A DNA stretch of 56,211 nucleotides from Alphaproteobacteria bacterium (GCA_028865545.1 JAGWJY010000018.1:1-56211), one strand, 5' to 3'. Counted from the stretch's first letter, positions 1 to 9,453 are shown. Translations and numbers: made by a program. Notes: generated from the letters alone by a model not told the origin.

Positions 1-281
1 AGCGCGTTCAATCCCACCAGCGAGGCGCGGCCGTCCATCAGATCGCCGGCACGGGCGCGATCAAGTTCGGCAGTGAAACTTCCCAGATGCTCGGAGAGCC
101 GCGCCCGCCACAGCAGGCGCACCGTATTGCCGGGCTGCAGCACCGGCTTGGACCGGCGCGACGCGCCGCCGCGCACCAATCCCAGATGGCGGCCATGGCC
201 GCGCGTCAGCGCTTCCAGGATGGCGCCGCTCTCGCCATGGGTGCGGACGGAAAGCACGAGCGCGTCGTCGCTCCACTCCAA
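1..281 (-). CDS. recO: DNA repair protein RecO, N-terminal part (cut by window edge)
   Basis: RecO helps RecF and RecR load RecA onto SSB-coated single-stranded DNA in recombinational repair. The visible 93 codons begin with [16 protein letters not shown] and continue through a glycine- and arginine-rich stretch, as in the OB-fold domain that opens alphaproteobacterial RecO. The start is a TTG at 279-281; a GGAGGAG ribosome site lies inside the last codons of era, so the two genes are translationally close (5-base gap). The 3' part lies outside the window. The reading frame is continuous over the visible part. Identification rests on the N-terminal sequence and the era neighbour. Confidence 0.85.
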   Translation of the reverse strand, partial: MEWSDDALVLSVRTHGESGAILEALTRGHGRHLGLVRGGASRRSKPVLQPGNTVRLLWRARLSEHLGSFTAELDRARAGDLMDGRASLVGLNA

Positions 282-286
282 ACGCC

Positions 287-1204
287 CTACTCCTCCGGAA
301 ACTCCAGCCCCATCTCGCGGTAATGCTCGCGCTTGTCGGCCCAGTCCTCGCGCACCTTGACGAAGAGGAAGAGGTGCACGCGGCGGCCGAAGATCTCTTC
401 CAGCTCCTTGCGCGCCAGTTCGCCGATCTTCTTGATGGTCGCCCCGCCCTTGCCGAGCACGATCGCCTTCTGGCCGTCGCGCTGAACATAGATGACCTGG
501 TCGATCTTCACCGAGCCGTCCTTGCGCTCTTCCCACTTCTCGGTTTCCACGGCCGTGGCATAGGGCAGCTCGTCGTGCAGGCGCAGATAGATTTTCTCGC
601 GGGTGATTTCCGCCGCCAGCAGGCGCGAAGGAATATCCGCCGCCTGATCCTCGGGATAGAGCCACGGTCCATCCGGCATCTTGGAGGCGCACCAATCCGC
701 CAGATCGGTCAACCCGCCGCCCTTCAGCGCGGAAATCATGAACACCTGCTCGAAGACGCCGGCGGCGTTCAGCTTCTCGGCCAGCGGCAGCAGTTCGGCG
801 TGTTTCATGGCGTCGATCTTGTTGAGCGCCAGCGCGGCCTTGCGGTTCGAGGTCTTCAGTCCCTCGACGATCGCATCGGTGTCGCGCGCCGCATGGCCCT
901 GGGGATTCTCGGCCAGGTCGGCCGCGTCCACCAGCAGCACGACGGCGTCGGCGTCGCCGGCGCCCGACCAGGCGGCCGCCACCATGGCTTTGTCGAGGCG
1001 ACGGCGCGGCTTGAAGATGCCCGGCGTGTCCACCAGCACGATCTGCGTTTCGCCCTTGATCGCCACGCCGCGCACATTCATGCGCGTGGTCTGCACTTTG
1101 GGGCTGACAATGGCGACTTTCGAGCCCACCACCGCATTGACCAGCGTCGACTTGCCGGCGTTCGGCGCTCCGATGATGGCAGCGAAGCCGCAGCGCGTGC
1201 TCAT
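287..1204 (-). CDS. era: GTPase Era
   Basis: Era is an essential GTPase that binds the 3' end of 16S rRNA and helps 30S maturation. The 305-residue protein has the G1 loop GAPNAGKS at 12-19, the switch/G3 motif DTPG at 59-62 and the base-specificity motif NKID at 128-131. The C-terminal KH RNA-binding domain carries [11 protein letters not shown] at about 250-265. Its length is the family norm. The ATG overlaps the rnc stop by four bases (ATGA), so it is co-transcribed with rnc, which acts on the same rRNA precursor, and with recO downstream. Confidence 0.97.
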   Translation of the reverse strand: MSTRCGFAAIIGAPNAGKSTLVNAVVGSKVAIVSPKVQTTRMNVRGVAIKGETQIVLVDTPGIFKPRRRLDKAMVAAAWSGAGDADAVVLLVDAADLAENPQGHAARDTDAIVEGLKTSNRKAALALNKIDAMKHAELLPLAEKLNAAGVFEQVFMISALKGGGLTDLADWCASKMPDGPWLYPEDQAADIPSRLLAAEITREKIYLRLHDELPYATAVETEKWEERKDGSVKIDQVIYVQRDGQKAIVLGKGGATIKKIGELARKELEEIFGRRVHLFLFVKVREDWADKREHYREMGLEFPEE

Positions 1205-1878
1205 GGCAGCTTTCCCAACTTCTCCAGCATATGTCTGGCCGCGTCCTGTTCGGCTTCGCGCTTCGAACCGCCAGAACCGATCTCCGGCGTTTTTCCCGCG
1301 ACACTCACTTCCACGGAAAAGCGCGGCGCGTGGTCCGGCCCCTCCTGGCCGACAAGCCGGTAGACCGGCGCATCATTGCCCCATTTGGTCCCACCACGCG
1401 ATTGCGCCCATTCCTGCAGCACGGTCTTGGGATCGCGCATGTCGGAGCTGAGCGAGGCGAACGCATCCGTGAAGTACAAGTCCACGAAATGGCGTGCCGC
1501 GTCCATGCCGCCGTCGAGATAAAGCGCCGCGATCACCGCCTCGCAAGCGCCAGACAGGATGGCGACCTTGTACCGGCCACCGCTGCCCGCTTCGGCCTTC
1601 GCCAGAATGAGGTGCGGAGCAATCCCGGCTGCTTCAGCTGCGACGGCGCAGGTCTCGCGCCGCGCCAGGGCGTTGAATTTAAGCGCCAGCGCCCCCTCCT
1701 GATCCTTGGGATAAAGCGCGTGCAGCCGCTCGGCGCAGATGAGACCGAGTACCCGGTCGCCAAGAAATTCCAGACGTTCGTTGGAAGCAGCGGTGTTCGC
1801 GCTGGCATGAGTCAGTGCGCGCCTGAGGAGCTTCTTGTCTTGAAAGCTGTGGCCGAGATTGTCTTCGAGCTCAGTCAA
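1201..1878 (-). CDS. rnc: ribonuclease III
   Basis: RNase III cleaves double-stranded RNA, chiefly the rRNA precursor. The signature [14 protein letters not shown] is intact, with the catalytic acidic residues, and a C-terminal dsRNA-binding domain ends near [18 protein letters not shown]. The open frame extends upstream to 2040 inside lepB, but the family homology begins at a TTG (1876-1878), giving 225 residues, the usual length. That TTG sits in ATTGACTGA, where the lepB stop TGA overlaps the new start, so translational coupling is likely. No clear Shine-Dalgarno is visible. An ATG at 1953 is the alternative start and would add 25 Ser/Arg/Gly-rich residues. Confidence 0.93.
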   Translation of the reverse strand: MTELEDNLGHSFQDKKLLRRALTHASANTAASNERLEFLGDRVLGLICAERLHALYPKDQEGALALKFNALARRETCAVAAEAAGIAPHLILAKAEAGSGGRYKVAILSGACEAVIAALYLDGGMDAARHFVDLYFTDAFASLSSDMRDPKTVLQEWAQSRGGTKWGNDAPVYRLVGQEGPDHAPRFSVEVSVAGKTPEIGSGGSKREAEQDAARHMLEKLGKLP

Positions 1879-2776
1879 TGAAGGTGAAGAGGCGGTCGTA
1901 TCGGATCGCCCACGGCCACGTCCAGAACTGCCACCAGTGCGTTTTGCTGTCATCGATCGAGAAGAATTTGAACTCAGCCTTGCCGACAAGGTTTTCCGCC
2001 GGAAGATAGCCGACGATACCGCGGCTGTCGTCCGAATCATCGCGGTTGTCGCCCATCATGAAATAATGCCCGGCCGGCACGGTATAGACCGGCGTGTCGT
2101 CGTTCGGCCCGTCGGGAATGCTGTCGAGGACATAATAGGACTTGCCGCTCGGCAGCGTCTCCCGGTAGCGCGCGATGTGGTGTTCGTAACCGTTCTCATC
2201 GTCCACGAAATCGCTGACACGCACCTTGGGCACGGGCTTGTCGTTGAGATAGAGGACGCCGCCAATCATCTGGACGCGATCGCCGGGCAAGCCGATCAGC
2301 CGTTTGATAAACACGATCGACGGATCGGAGGGCAGCGCGAAGACGATAACGTCGCCACGGTGCGGCTCACTGGCGAAAACGCGCCCAAAGGACGGCAGCA
2401 GCCGTCCGAAGGGGAACGAGTATTTGCTGTAGCCGTAGGAGAATTTCTCGACGAACAGATAGTCGCCGACCAGCAGCGTGCTTTCCATCGAACCGGAGGG
2501 AATGTTGTACGGCTGGAAAAAGAAGGTGCGCACGAACAAGGCGATGAGCAGCGCATAGAACAGCGTCTTGGCCAGTTCCCACCACGAGTCGGCTTCGCCG
2601 GCGGGCTGAGTTTCCGGCGAGGGCTCCACGGGTTCGGCCGGCTCCGCCGGATCGGACGTCGGCGCGTCGATCAGGGCGGTGGCATTGTCCAGGTTGGAAT
2701 CGTTCCAAACACCTGCGCCGTCGGCCGAATTGGCCGCGGCCGGCAGCGAATCCGGCGTTTGGAGGGAGTCGGTCAT
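1871..2776 (-). CDS. lepB: signal peptidase I
   Basis: Signal peptidase I removes Sec and Tat signal peptides at the outer face of the inner membrane. The 301-residue protein has an unusually long acidic, proline-rich cytoplasmic N-terminus (1 to about 65), one membrane anchor (about 67-86), the catalytic serine in PSGSME (Ser96), the general-base lysine in FIKRLIGLPGD (Lys158) and the box GDNRDDSDDSRG (242-253). It lies between acpS and rnc, and its stop overlaps the rnc start. The order acpS-lepB-rnc-era is typical of alphaproteobacteria. Confidence 0.96.
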   Translation of the reverse strand: MTDSLQTPDSLPAAANSADGAGVWNDSNLDNATALIDAPTSDPAEPAEPVEPSPETQPAGEADSWWELAKTLFYALLIALFVRTFFFQPYNIPSGSMESTLLVGDYLFVEKFSYGYSKYSFPFGRLLPSFGRVFASEPHRGDVIVFALPSDPSIVFIKRLIGLPGDRVQMIGGVLYLNDKPVPKVRVSDFVDDENGYEHHIARYRETLPSGKSYYVLDSIPDGPNDDTPVYTVPAGHYFMMGDNRDDSDDSRGIVGYLPAENLVGKAEFKFFSIDDSKTHWWQFWTWPWAIRYDRLFTFID

Positions 2777-2837
2777 CGGGCGGGAGGGAACCGGATGGAG
2801 GGTGGCGCGTCAAGGCAAATACGGCCTTAACTATAAA

Positions 2838-3260
2838 CTATGCAACACCCCAGTTCGGCTGCGAAGCCGGCACCGCAGATATAATGACAATGGCCTGGGC
2901 CAGCGGGAAATCGTCGGTGATCGTCAGATCGATGACAGCCATATACCCGGCGGGCGTCAGCTCGCGCAGGCGCGCCATGGCGCCGCCCGTCAGCCGCATG
3001 GTGGGCTTGCCGCCCGGCAGGTTGACCACCCCCATGTCGCGCCAGAACACGCCGCGTCTGAAGCCCGTACCCAGCGCCTTGGAACACGCCTCCTTGGCGG
3101 CGAAGCGCTTGGCATAGCTGGCGGCGCGGTTGGCGCGCTTGTCCGACTTGATCCGTTCGGTTTCGGTGAAGATGCGATTGATGAAGCGGTCGCCGAACCG
3201 CTCGATGCTCTTTTCGACGCGCCGGATGTCGATGAGGTCGGAACCCAGGCCGAGGATCAC
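2838..3260 (-). CDS. acpS: holo-[acyl-carrier-protein] synthase
   Basis: AcpS moves 4'-phosphopantetheine from CoA onto the serine of acyl carrier protein, activating it for fatty-acid synthesis. The 140-residue protein opens with [15 protein letters not shown], holding the Mg-binding Asp8, and has the second acidic ligand in [15 protein letters not shown] (Glu57). Its ATG overlaps the pdxJ stop by four bases, so the two are coupled. It was read to the first ATG after pdxJ, and the length matches the family. Confidence 0.95.
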   Translation of the reverse strand: MILGLGSDLIDIRRVEKSIERFGDRFINRIFTETERIKSDKRANRAASYAKRFAAKEACSKALGTGFRRGVFWRDMGVVNLPGGKPTMRLTGGAMARLRELTPAGYMAVIDLTITDDFPLAQAIVIISAVPASQPNWGVA

Positions 3261-3985
3261 GTCCGTGCCTCGTCCATTAGCCGGCGCATGCGGCGGATGG
3301 AGGCTTCGAGACCAACGAAAATCGCCTCGCCGATCAGATAATGGCCGATATTGAGCTCGCGGATTTCAGGGATCGCGGCAACGGGCTTCACGTTCTCATA
3401 GGTGAGACCATGGCCGGCATGGATTTCGAGACCGATGGATGCGCCATAGGCCGCCGCCTCGCGGATTTTTTCCAGCAGACGCGTCTGCTCGGCGCCACGC
3501 GCCTCGCTATAGGCCCCGGTGTGCAGTTCCACCACCGGCGCGGCGAGCGATTTGGAGGCATCGAGATGGCGCTTGTCCGGCTCGATGAACATCGAGACGC
3601 GGATGCCCGCATCCACCAGCGCCCGCACGATAGGCGCCAGGCGGTCATGCTGTCCCGCCGCATCGATGCCGCCTTCCGTCGTGCGCTCCTCGCGCTTCTC
3701 CGGAACGATGCAGCAGGCGTGCGGCAGATGCTTCAAGGCGATCGCCGCCATCTCATCGGTCGCCGCCATTTCCAGATTCAGCGGAAGATGGAGATCCAGC
3801 CGCAGCTGTTCGATGTCCTTGTCGGAGATGTGGCGGCGATCCTCACGCAGATGGGCCGTGATGCCGTCGGCGCCGGCGTCCGCCGCCAGCATCGCCGCGC
3901 GCACGGGATCGGGAAACGCCCCGCCGCGGGCGTTCCGGATGGTGGCGACATGGTCGATATTCACGCCGAGACGAAGCTTGCTCAT
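3257..3985 (-). CDS. pdxJ: pyridoxine 5'-phosphate synthase
   Basis: PdxJ condenses 3-amino-2-oxopropyl phosphate with 1-deoxy-D-xylulose 5-phosphate, forming the vitamin B6 ring in the DXP-dependent route. The 242-residue TIM-barrel protein shows [15 protein letters not shown] near the N-terminus, [12 protein letters not shown] at about 42-53, [10 protein letters not shown] at about 70 and [11 protein letters not shown], all family hallmarks. It is the first gene of the pdxJ-acpS-lepB-rnc-era-recO run. Two TATAA-containing stretches lie in the 132 bases upstream (near 4020 and 4045) and may be promoter -10 elements, but no convincing -35 goes with them. Confidence 0.96.
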   Translation of the reverse strand: MSKLRLGVNIDHVATIRNARGGAFPDPVRAAMLAADAGADGITAHLREDRRHISDKDIEQLRLDLHLPLNLEMAATDEMAAIALKHLPHACCIVPEKREERTTEGGIDAAGQHDRLAPIVRALVDAGIRVSMFIEPDKRHLDASKSLAAPVVELHTGAYSEARGAEQTRLLEKIREAAAYGASIGLEIHAGHGLTYENVKPVAAIPEIRELNIGHYLIGEAIFVGLEASIRRMRRLMDEART

Positions 3986-4117
3986 GCCCTCACTTCACGT
4001 CCATGACGAAACAAGGGGTTATAGGCCATTCGCCAAGATAATTGTTATAGCCATTTTGCATTCGCGGCACGCCCGGCACGCGCCGCAACGGACAGAGCCG
4101 GATGTGCGACAGCGGCC

Positions 4118-4603
4118 TTACAGCGTGCGCATTTCCGTCGAGAGGATGACGACGGGCGTCCTATAATGCAGATCCGCGCCGTAATAACCCGGGAATAGCA
4201 AAGCTCTCACCGACACATGCTTGCCGATCATGCTCCGATCGAGCGGCAGGCTGATCGTGTAGAGAGCGCCCCGATGCGTCACGCTGTGGGAATAGATGAC
4301 TTCCAACGTCTGCAGACTGGAGCGGGCCGCCTCGTTGAACGAATCCGAGCCCGCCGCCATGCAGATGGGGTGGTCGAGCGTCAGATAAATTTGATACGGC
4401 TCGTCGACAGTCCAATGCACCGCCCCACCAAACCGGCTGTACATGCTGTCGGGCAGCGCGCGGTCGTAGGACGACGACAATGTACCCGTGAGCGTGACGG
4501 GCCCGCCGTCATAGTGCTGGCAACCAGCGAGGGCGCCGCCTGTCACCAAAGAAGCCGCCGCGAAGACAAAGGCTGCAATCGTCAAGATCGAGCGCGAAGT
4601 CAT
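4118..4603 (-). CDS. exported DUF4431-like protein
   Basis: The product is a 161-residue protein with an N-terminal signal sequence (hydrophobic 5-25, ending ALAGC, so possibly a lipoprotein). The body has the pattern VTLTGTL, then YLTLDHPICM and LQTLEVIY, which resembles the DUF4431 family of small periplasmic proteins. I infer this from pattern memory only. The start chosen is the ATG at 4601-4603, with AGGAG eight bases before it; a longer frame to 4648 lacks a ribosome site and would bury the signal peptide. It is monocistronic as far as can be seen. The function is unknown. Confidence 0.75.
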   Translation of the reverse strand: MTSRSILTIAAFVFAAASLVTGGALAGCQHYDGGPVTLTGTLSSSYDRALPDSMYSRFGGAVHWTVDEPYQIYLTLDHPICMAAGSDSFNEAARSSLQTLEVIYSHSVTHRGALYTISLPLDRSMIGKHVSVRALLFPGYYGADLHYRTPVVILSTEMRTL

Positions 4604-4680
4604 CGGTTGATCTCCTGCGTTGCAGTTGCAATATAACAGAATTTTCACGCAGCGCGAGCGTTTCCGGCGTGGATTTCCGT

Positions 4681-5439
4681 CTAATTCAGATCGCGCGACA
4701 GGATCAGTTTCAGCACCATGTTGTCCGAAGCCGGGGTCATGCCAAAGCCGATACCCGTTTCCACCGACACCGGCTCGCCGCTGTAATCGACGACCGCGAA
4801 TAGCTGATGCGATTGCTGGCTGCCGGAATAGAAATGCCGCAACGGGCCGAAGTCGTCATATTCCTCCAGCGCCACCGCCCAGGCATTCGAGACATGGTAG
4901 GCGACGCGCGTGGACGGCGCGAAATCGAGCCGCGAAAAGCCGTCATAGGAATTGTCGAGGATCGGATTGAAGATCAGGTCCACCTTGCCCAGATGCCAGC
5001 CGATGATCGGCCGTATCTCCGAAGTGAAGCGCTTCGGATCCCAGTCGGTGGAGTTGTAGCTGAACTCGAAATTGATGCCGTAGAAGAAGGTGCGGTCGGC
5101 GGCGTCCGGCGAGACGAACAGCGCGCGCAGCTTCATGCCGTTGAACTTCACATTGCCGTTGCTCTCGACGCTGTAGAGCGGCGCGTAAAGCCCGGCCTCG
5201 AACCAGTCCGTCACGCCATAAGCCCATTCGGGAACGCCGTTGAGCGTATGATCGGGAACCAGACCGCCGGCGAAATCGGGAACCTTGCGCCCCGACGGCG
5301 TGTAGTTGTCGTGCAGGGTCAGATTGAATACGCCCGGCCTGGCGATGGTTGCGTCATAAACCTGAATCTCGTCGGTTTGCGCCTGGGCGACGGCAGGCCA
5401 CAATGCCGCGACGGCCAACAACCCCAGCCACGTCTTCAC
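4681..5439 (-). CDS. predicted outer-membrane/beta-barrel-like protein of unknown role
   Basis: The product is 252 residues starting at a GTG (5437-5439) that overlaps the pyrE stop as GTGA. A signal peptide is clear: [20 protein letters not shown], cleaved after AQA. The mature part is rich in aromatic residues and alternating strands ([39 protein letters not shown]) and ends in [10 protein letters not shown], the look of an outer-membrane transporter-like barrel. I do not recognise a specific family. The frame is open far upstream through pyrE, but that extension is only a shadow of pyrE. Translational coupling to pyrE is odd for a membrane protein and may just reflect compaction. Confidence 0.8.
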   Translation of the reverse strand: MKTWLGLLAVAALWPAVAQAQTDEIQVYDATIARPGVFNLTLHDNYTPSGRKVPDFAGGLVPDHTLNGVPEWAYGVTDWFEAGLYAPLYSVESNGNVKFNGMKLRALFVSPDAADRTFFYGINFEFSYNSTDWDPKRFTSEIRPIIGWHLGKVDLIFNPILDNSYDGFSRLDFAPSTRVAYHVSNAWAVALEEYDDFGPLRHFYSGSQQSHQLFAVVDYSGEPVSVETGIGFGMTPASDNMVLKLILSRDLN

Positions 5440-6020
5440 GCCAGACCTCTGCTGCCCGGTTTCACGGCCGGTGTACCCTTCAGATGTGGAGGAAGTTTGT
5501 CGGCTTCCCAGGCGGGCACCTTCAACGCCGCCAGCGCCACCAGCTTGACGCCGATCTTCGCCTTGCCGCCCGAACGGTCGATCAGACACGCCGCCGCGAC
5601 CGGCTTGCCGCCCGCCGCACGGATCGCCTCCAGGCACTCGCGTGAAGAAAGGCCGGTCGTCACGATATCTTCCACCATCAACACCGGCTGGTTCTTCGCG
5701 AGCGTGAAGCCGCGGCGCAGATGAAACGTGCCGTCCTGCCGTTCGACATACATCGCGGGCAGACCCAGTTGCCGGCCCATCTCGTAGCCCGGCACGATGC
5801 CGCCGACGGCCGGCGAAACGATGGCGGTGAATTCCGTCTTCACCTCGTCGCGCACCTTCGCCGCCAGCGCCTTGCACAGCTTGGCCGTGCGCCTGGCGTC
5901 CTGGAAAACCAGTGCCTTCTGCAGAAAGGTGTCGGAATGCAGCCCACTCGACAGAATGAAATGCCCTTTGAGCAGCGCGCCGGCTTTCTCGAATTCGGAA
6001 AGAACTTGATCGGGTGTCAT
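5436..6020 (-). CDS. pyrE: orotate phosphoribosyltransferase
   Basis: PyrE converts orotate and PRPP to OMP, the fifth step of UMP synthesis. The PRPP-binding motif [14 protein letters not shown] is intact, preceded by the orotate-loop region [14 protein letters not shown] and by [15 protein letters not shown] near the N-terminus. I chose the ATG at 6018-6020 (194 residues) because GAGGA sits five to nine bases upstream; an in-frame ATG at 6047 would add nine glycine-rich residues. It lies downstream of rsh, as is common in proteobacteria where pyrE and spoT are neighbours. Confidence 0.95.
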   Translation of the reverse strand: MTPDQVLSEFEKAGALLKGHFILSSGLHSDTFLQKALVFQDARRTAKLCKALAAKVRDEVKTEFTAIVSPAVGGIVPGYEMGRQLGLPAMYVERQDGTFHLRRGFTLAKNQPVLMVEDIVTTGLSSRECLEAIRAAGGKPVAAACLIDRSGGKAKIGVKLVALAALKVPAWEADKLPPHLKGTPAVKPGSRGLA

Positions 6021-6074
6021 GACGTCCTCGCCCCCACCCTTTGACATGCACAGGATGCGGGTCTGTTGGCTCCT

Positions 6075-8336
6075 TTATGCCGGTGCCGTCGAAGCAGAAG
6101 CTGGTTCTTCCGGCCCGCGCACACGATCGACCGATTCGACCGCGGCCGTCACGCGTAGCGCACCCAGAATATTCTGCAAGTGCGCCACGTCCCGCACCTC
6201 GATGTCGACCTGGAATTCGAAATAGAGCGGATTGCGGTTGGTCGTCTTCATGTTGAAGATGTTGCCGCCGCTGTTGCCGATGGCGGTCATCGCGGCACCA
6301 AGCGAGCCGGGCGCATTTTTCACCCGCACCTCCAGGCGCGCCACCGACGGCCCCATCTCGGCGGCGTGATGGCCCCAGGCGACGTCCAGCCAGTCGTCCA
6401 TGGTGGACTGTGCTCTCTCCAGTTCCGCGCAATCGATGGTGTGGATCACCGCGCCCTCGCCCGGCATCATCAGCCCGACGATGCGATCACCCGGCAGCGG
6501 ATGGCAGCAATTGCCGAGCCGGTAGGCTACGCCTTCGGTCAGACCGCGAATGGAAATCGCCTTGGGCTTGCCCGGCGGCTCCGCGAGTACCGCCTGCTTG
6601 CGCCGTTCCGGATCGCGCTTGAGTTCGGGATAGACGGCTTCGAGCACTTCATGCCCGCGCAAGGCGCCGCGGCCCACTTCGGCGAACACGTCATCCGCCT
6701 TGGCGAAGCGCAGCTTCTTGGCGACGCCGTCCACGGCCTTGTCGGTCAGTTCGTAGCCTTCGTCGCTGAAGACCTTTTCGAGTATCTTGCGGCCGAAATT
6801 GATGTGCTCGCCGCGCTGCGCCTGGCGCAGGAAACGGCGGATCTCGATGCGCGCCCGGCCGGTGACGACGAACTGCTCCCAGAGCGGCGACGGCGTCTGC
6901 TCCTTGGACGAGATGATCTCGACCTGATCGCCGTTGCGCAACGGCGTGTAGAGCGGCACATGGGTGCCGTTCACCTTGGCGCCGACGGTGTGGTGGCCGA
7001 GATTGGTGTGCACCTGATAGGCGAAGTCGATGGGCGTCGCGCCGCGCGGCAGCGGGATGAGATCGCCTTTCGGGGTGAAGCAGAAGACCTGATCCTGGTA
7101 CAGGTTGAGGCGGGAGTGCTCGAGGAATTCCTCCGGCGAATTGCCCCGCTCGAGCAATTCGACCATCTCGCGCAACCAGCCATAAGCGCGGTTCTCATGG
7201 CCCTCGCCCGGTTGCGCGGCGACATCGCGATAGCGCCAATGCGCCGCCACGCCGCGCTCGGCGATATCGTGCATCTCCTGGGTGCGCACCTGCACTTCGA
7301 CGCGCTGCTTCTCCGGGCCGATGACGGTGGTGTGCAGCGATTGATAGCCGTTCGGCTTGGGCGTCGAGATGAAATCCTTGAAGCGCGCGGGCACCGCCTG
7401 CCAGCTGGTGTGCAACGCGCCGAGCGCGCGATAGCAGTCGTCCTTCGATCCGACGATGACGCGAAAGCCGAAAATATCGGAGAGCTGCTCGAAATTGAGC
7501 TGCTTGTCCTGCAGCTTGCGCCAGATGGAAAAAGGCCGCTTGGAGCGGCCATAGACCCAGGCTTCGATGCCGTGCTCGGCCAGCTTGCGCTTCAGCTGGT
7601 CGGCGATACGGTCGATGAGCTTGCCGCTTGAAGCATCGAGACGCGCCAAGCGCGTGACGATCGAATTGCGCGCCTCCGGGTGGAGTTCGGCAAAGGCCAG
7701 ATCCTCGAGTTCCTCGCGCATGTGCTGCATGCCGATACGTCCGGCCAGCGGCGCGTAGATGTCGAAGGTCTCTTGCGCGATGCGGCGGCGCTTCTCGGGT
7801 TCCTGGATGAAAGACAGCGTGCGCATGTTGTGGGCGCGGTCCGCGAGCTTGACCAGCAGCACGCGGATGTCGTTGGACATCGCCAGCATCAGCTTGCGGA
7901 AATTCTCCGCCTGCTTGGTGCGCTCCGAAAAAAGTTCCAGAGCCGACAGTTTGGTGACGCCGTCGACCAGATCGGCGATCTCCTGGCCGAAGTTCGCCTT
8001 GATGTCGTCATAGGTGGCGAGCGTGTCCTCGATCGTGTCGTGCAGCAGCGCAGTGGCGATGGTCGCTTCGTCGAGCTTGAGATCGGTGAGAATCGCCGCG
8101 ACTTCCAGCGGATGGGCGAAATAAGGATCGCCGGAGGCGCGGAACTGTTTGCCGTGCGCCTTCATCGCGTAGACATAGGCCTTGTTGAGCAAAGCCTCGT
8201 CGGCATCCGGGTCGTAGGCCTTGACGCGATCCACCAGCTCCGTCTGGCGCATGAGTTTGCGCCTGCCCCGGCTGCGCGGCGGCGCAAGGGGCACCACATT
8301 CGCCTTGTCGGCGGACTGGGATGTGGGCACGGTCAT
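6075..8336 (-). CDS. rsh: bifunctional (p)ppGpp synthetase/hydrolase Rsh (RelA/SpoT)
   Basis: Rsh makes and degrades the stringent-response alarmone (p)ppGpp. In order, the 753 residues carry the HD hydrolase domain (PYFAHPLEVAAIL and ALLHDTIEDT), the synthetase domain (YGRSKRPFSIWRK, FGFRVIV, NGYQSLHT), a TGS domain (LPRGATPIDFAYQVHT), a conserved-cysteine/zinc region (LGNCCHPLPGD) and a C-terminal ACT domain. Hydrolase residues are present, so it is bifunctional. Family members usually begin at MRQTELV, which here is residue 29 (start 8252), so the first 28 residues may be untranslated. It sits just downstream of rpoZ, whose omega subunit forms part of a ppGpp site on RNA polymerase. Confidence 0.96.
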   Translation of the reverse strand: MTVPTSQSADKANVVPLAPPRSRGRRKLMRQTELVDRVKAYDPDADEALLNKAYVYAMKAHGKQFRASGDPYFAHPLEVAAILTDLKLDEATIATALLHDTIEDTLATYDDIKANFGQEIADLVDGVTKLSALELFSERTKQAENFRKLMLAMSNDIRVLLVKLADRAHNMRTLSFIQEPEKRRRIAQETFDIYAPLAGRIGMQHMREELEDLAFAELHPEARNSIVTRLARLDASSGKLIDRIADQLKRKLAEHGIEAWVYGRSKRPFSIWRKLQDKQLNFEQLSDIFGFRVIVGSKDDCYRALGALHTSWQAVPARFKDFISTPKPNGYQSLHTTVIGPEKQRVEVQVRTQEMHDIAERGVAAHWRYRDVAAQPGEGHENRAYGWLREMVELLERGNSPEEFLEHSRLNLYQDQVFCFTPKGDLIPLPRGATPIDFAYQVHTNLGHHTVGAKVNGTHVPLYTPLRNGDQVEIISSKEQTPSPLWEQFVVTGRARIEIRRFLRQAQRGEHINFGRKILEKVFSDEGYELTDKAVDGVAKKLRFAKADDVFAEVGRGALRGHEVLEAVYPELKRDPERRKQAVLAEPPGKPKAISIRGLTEGVAYRLGNCCHPLPGDRIVGLMMPGEGAVIHTIDCAELERAQSTMDDWLDVAWGHHAAEMGPSVARLEVRVKNAPGSLGAAMTAIGNSGGNIFNMKTTNRNPLYFEFQVDIEVRDVAHLQNILGALRVTAAVESVDRVRGPEEPASASTAPA

Positions 8337-8342
8337 ACGCCC

Positions 8343-8348
8343 ATTATA
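8343..8348 (-). promoter_or_regulatory. TATAAT -10 element just before rsh
   Basis: A perfect TATAAT (reverse strand) ends six bases before the first possible rsh ATG (8334-8336). A transcript from it would start about at that ATG, giving either a leaderless message or an 84-base leader to the alternative ATG at 8252. No good -35 hexamer is visible 16-18 bases upstream. Confidence 0.4.
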
Positions 8349-8405
8349 TAGGCGTGAGCTGCGAAAATCGGAAATCCGGCCTTGGTGTTGCCGGACGGTG
8401 GAAGA

Positions 8406-8792
8406 CTACTCTTCGTAGTCGACTTCCGGTTCCGGCTGCGGTTCGGCGCGGCGCTGCGCCTCGCTGGTGAGGGCCCGCAGCAGCTCTTCTTCGGTGACGG
8501 CGCGATACTGCGGATCTTCCCGCGCATCGTCGGAGTCGGGACGGGCCTCCTCCGGCTCGTCGACCTCGGCATGCTTCTGCAGGGACTTGATGTGGTCTTC
8601 CTTCAGGTCCTCGGGCTTGAGTTCCTTGGCCGCGATCTCGCGCAGCGCCACGACGGGGTTCTTGTCGCGATCGCGATCGACCAGCGTGTCCGCGCCGCCC
8701 GACAGCTGGCGGGCGCGGTACGACGCGGCCAGGACGAGATCGAAACGGTTGGGAATCTTGTCGACGCAGTCTTCGACGGTAACGCGAGCCAT
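8406..8792 (-). CDS. rpoZ: RNA polymerase omega subunit
   Basis: Omega assists assembly of the beta' subunit and contributes to ppGpp binding site 1. The 128 residues begin [21 protein letters not shown], close to the canonical N-terminus that contacts ppGpp, followed by [28 protein letters not shown]. The C-terminal third is an acidic Glu/Pro/Asp-rich tail ending EVDYEE, as in other alphaproteobacteria. It lies 70 bases upstream of rsh on the same strand. Confidence 0.96.
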   Translation of the reverse strand: MARVTVEDCVDKIPNRFDLVLAASYRARQLSGGADTLVDRDRDKNPVVALREIAAKELKPEDLKEDHIKSLQKHAEVDEPEEARPDSDDAREDPQYRAVTEEELLRALTSEAQRRAEPQPEPEVDYEE

Positions 8793-8827
8793 GGCTATTC
8801 CTTGGGGGCTTTCGGAAGGCGGCGGAA

Positions 8828-8854
8828 CTTATAGGAAACGTCCCGGCCGGGCAA
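8828..8854 (-). promoter_or_regulatory. candidate sigma70-type promoter of rpoZ
   Basis: On the minus strand, TTGCCC (8849-8854) and TATAAG (8828-8833) are separated by 15 bases, or CTTGCC by 16. The start point would fall near 8820, about 28 bases before the rpoZ ATG. AAGGAAT just before the ATG can serve as ribosome site. The spacing is shorter than ideal. Confidence 0.42.
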
Positions 8855-8858
8855 GCTG

Positions 8859-9398
8859 TTATTCCGAAGCCATTTTCGCCAGCCGCGCAGCCTTTTCGGC
8901 AACCAGCGGCCGGGTCCGCCGCCAGATTTCCCAGGCCTGGGCCGAAACCAGCGCCAGCAGGAACAGCAGGCCGACGTCGGTATAGAGGGCGATCTGGCCG
9001 CTATGCGCCATCAGCTTGTCGGGCGCCCGCCCGCCGCTGACCATCATTTTGAAAGCGTAACGGGCGGCAAACAGCGCGATGAACAGGATGACGCCGATCG
9101 GCGAAGTTTTGCTGATGATCTTGTGGCTGACGGGGTCGAGCGTCAGTTCCTGGTGGCGGGCCAGCAGATAACCCAGCCCCAGCCCGGCCGCCGCCGCGAC
9201 GGCGTAGAGCACCAGTCCGAACAGATTCGGCAGCGGCGCGCTGGCAAGCGCCACCGCCATGAACAGGCTGATCAACGCCGGCCTGATCCAGAGCTGCCAC
9301 GGTTTCACCGCCCTGCCCTTCATCGCCCGGCTCGAGCGCCAAGCCAGCACCGCAAGAATGATCAAAGGCCCGATATACGGCGCAATTTGCTTCAACAT
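8859..9398 (-). CDS. CcdC-like (DUF1453) integral membrane protein
   Basis: The product is a 179-residue membrane protein with about five hydrophobic segments: 5-19, 38-58, 60-82, about 103-112 and about 140-155. The arrangement, with a short basic loop after the first helix (RSSRAMKGRAVKPWQLWIRP), resembles the CcdC/DUF1453 family, whose best-known member sits in a Bacillus cytochrome c biogenesis operon. I infer the family from the pattern and its role here is unknown. No cytochrome genes are nearby. Confidence 0.65.
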   Translation of the reverse strand: MLKQIAPYIGPLIILAVLAWRSSRAMKGRAVKPWQLWIRPALISLFMAVALASAPLPNLFGLVLYAVAAAAGLGLGYLLARHQELTLDPVSHKIISKTSPIGVILFIALFAARYAFKMMVSGGRAPDKLMAHSGQIALYTDVGLLFLLALVSAQAWEIWRRTRPLVAEKAARLAKMASE

Positions 9399-9453
9399 GT
9401 CTTCGGTCCGGCCATGAAGCGCTTCGGAAAAGCCGAGCTTAGCGGATTTGATC

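Noticed and set aside
323-1363. 346-codon plus-strand frame opposite era and rnc
   Set aside because: It is antisense to two clear genes, has no domain pattern, and is His/Arg-rich as expected for the reverse of high-GC coding DNA.
4681-6432. 583-residue fusion of the barrel-like protein with an N-terminal part across pyrE and rsh
   Set aside because: The N-terminal half is out of frame with pyrE and meaningless. The GTG at 5439 starts a signal peptide.
6180-7631. 483-codon plus-strand frame opposite rsh
   Set aside because: It is a shadow of rsh with no signal of its own.
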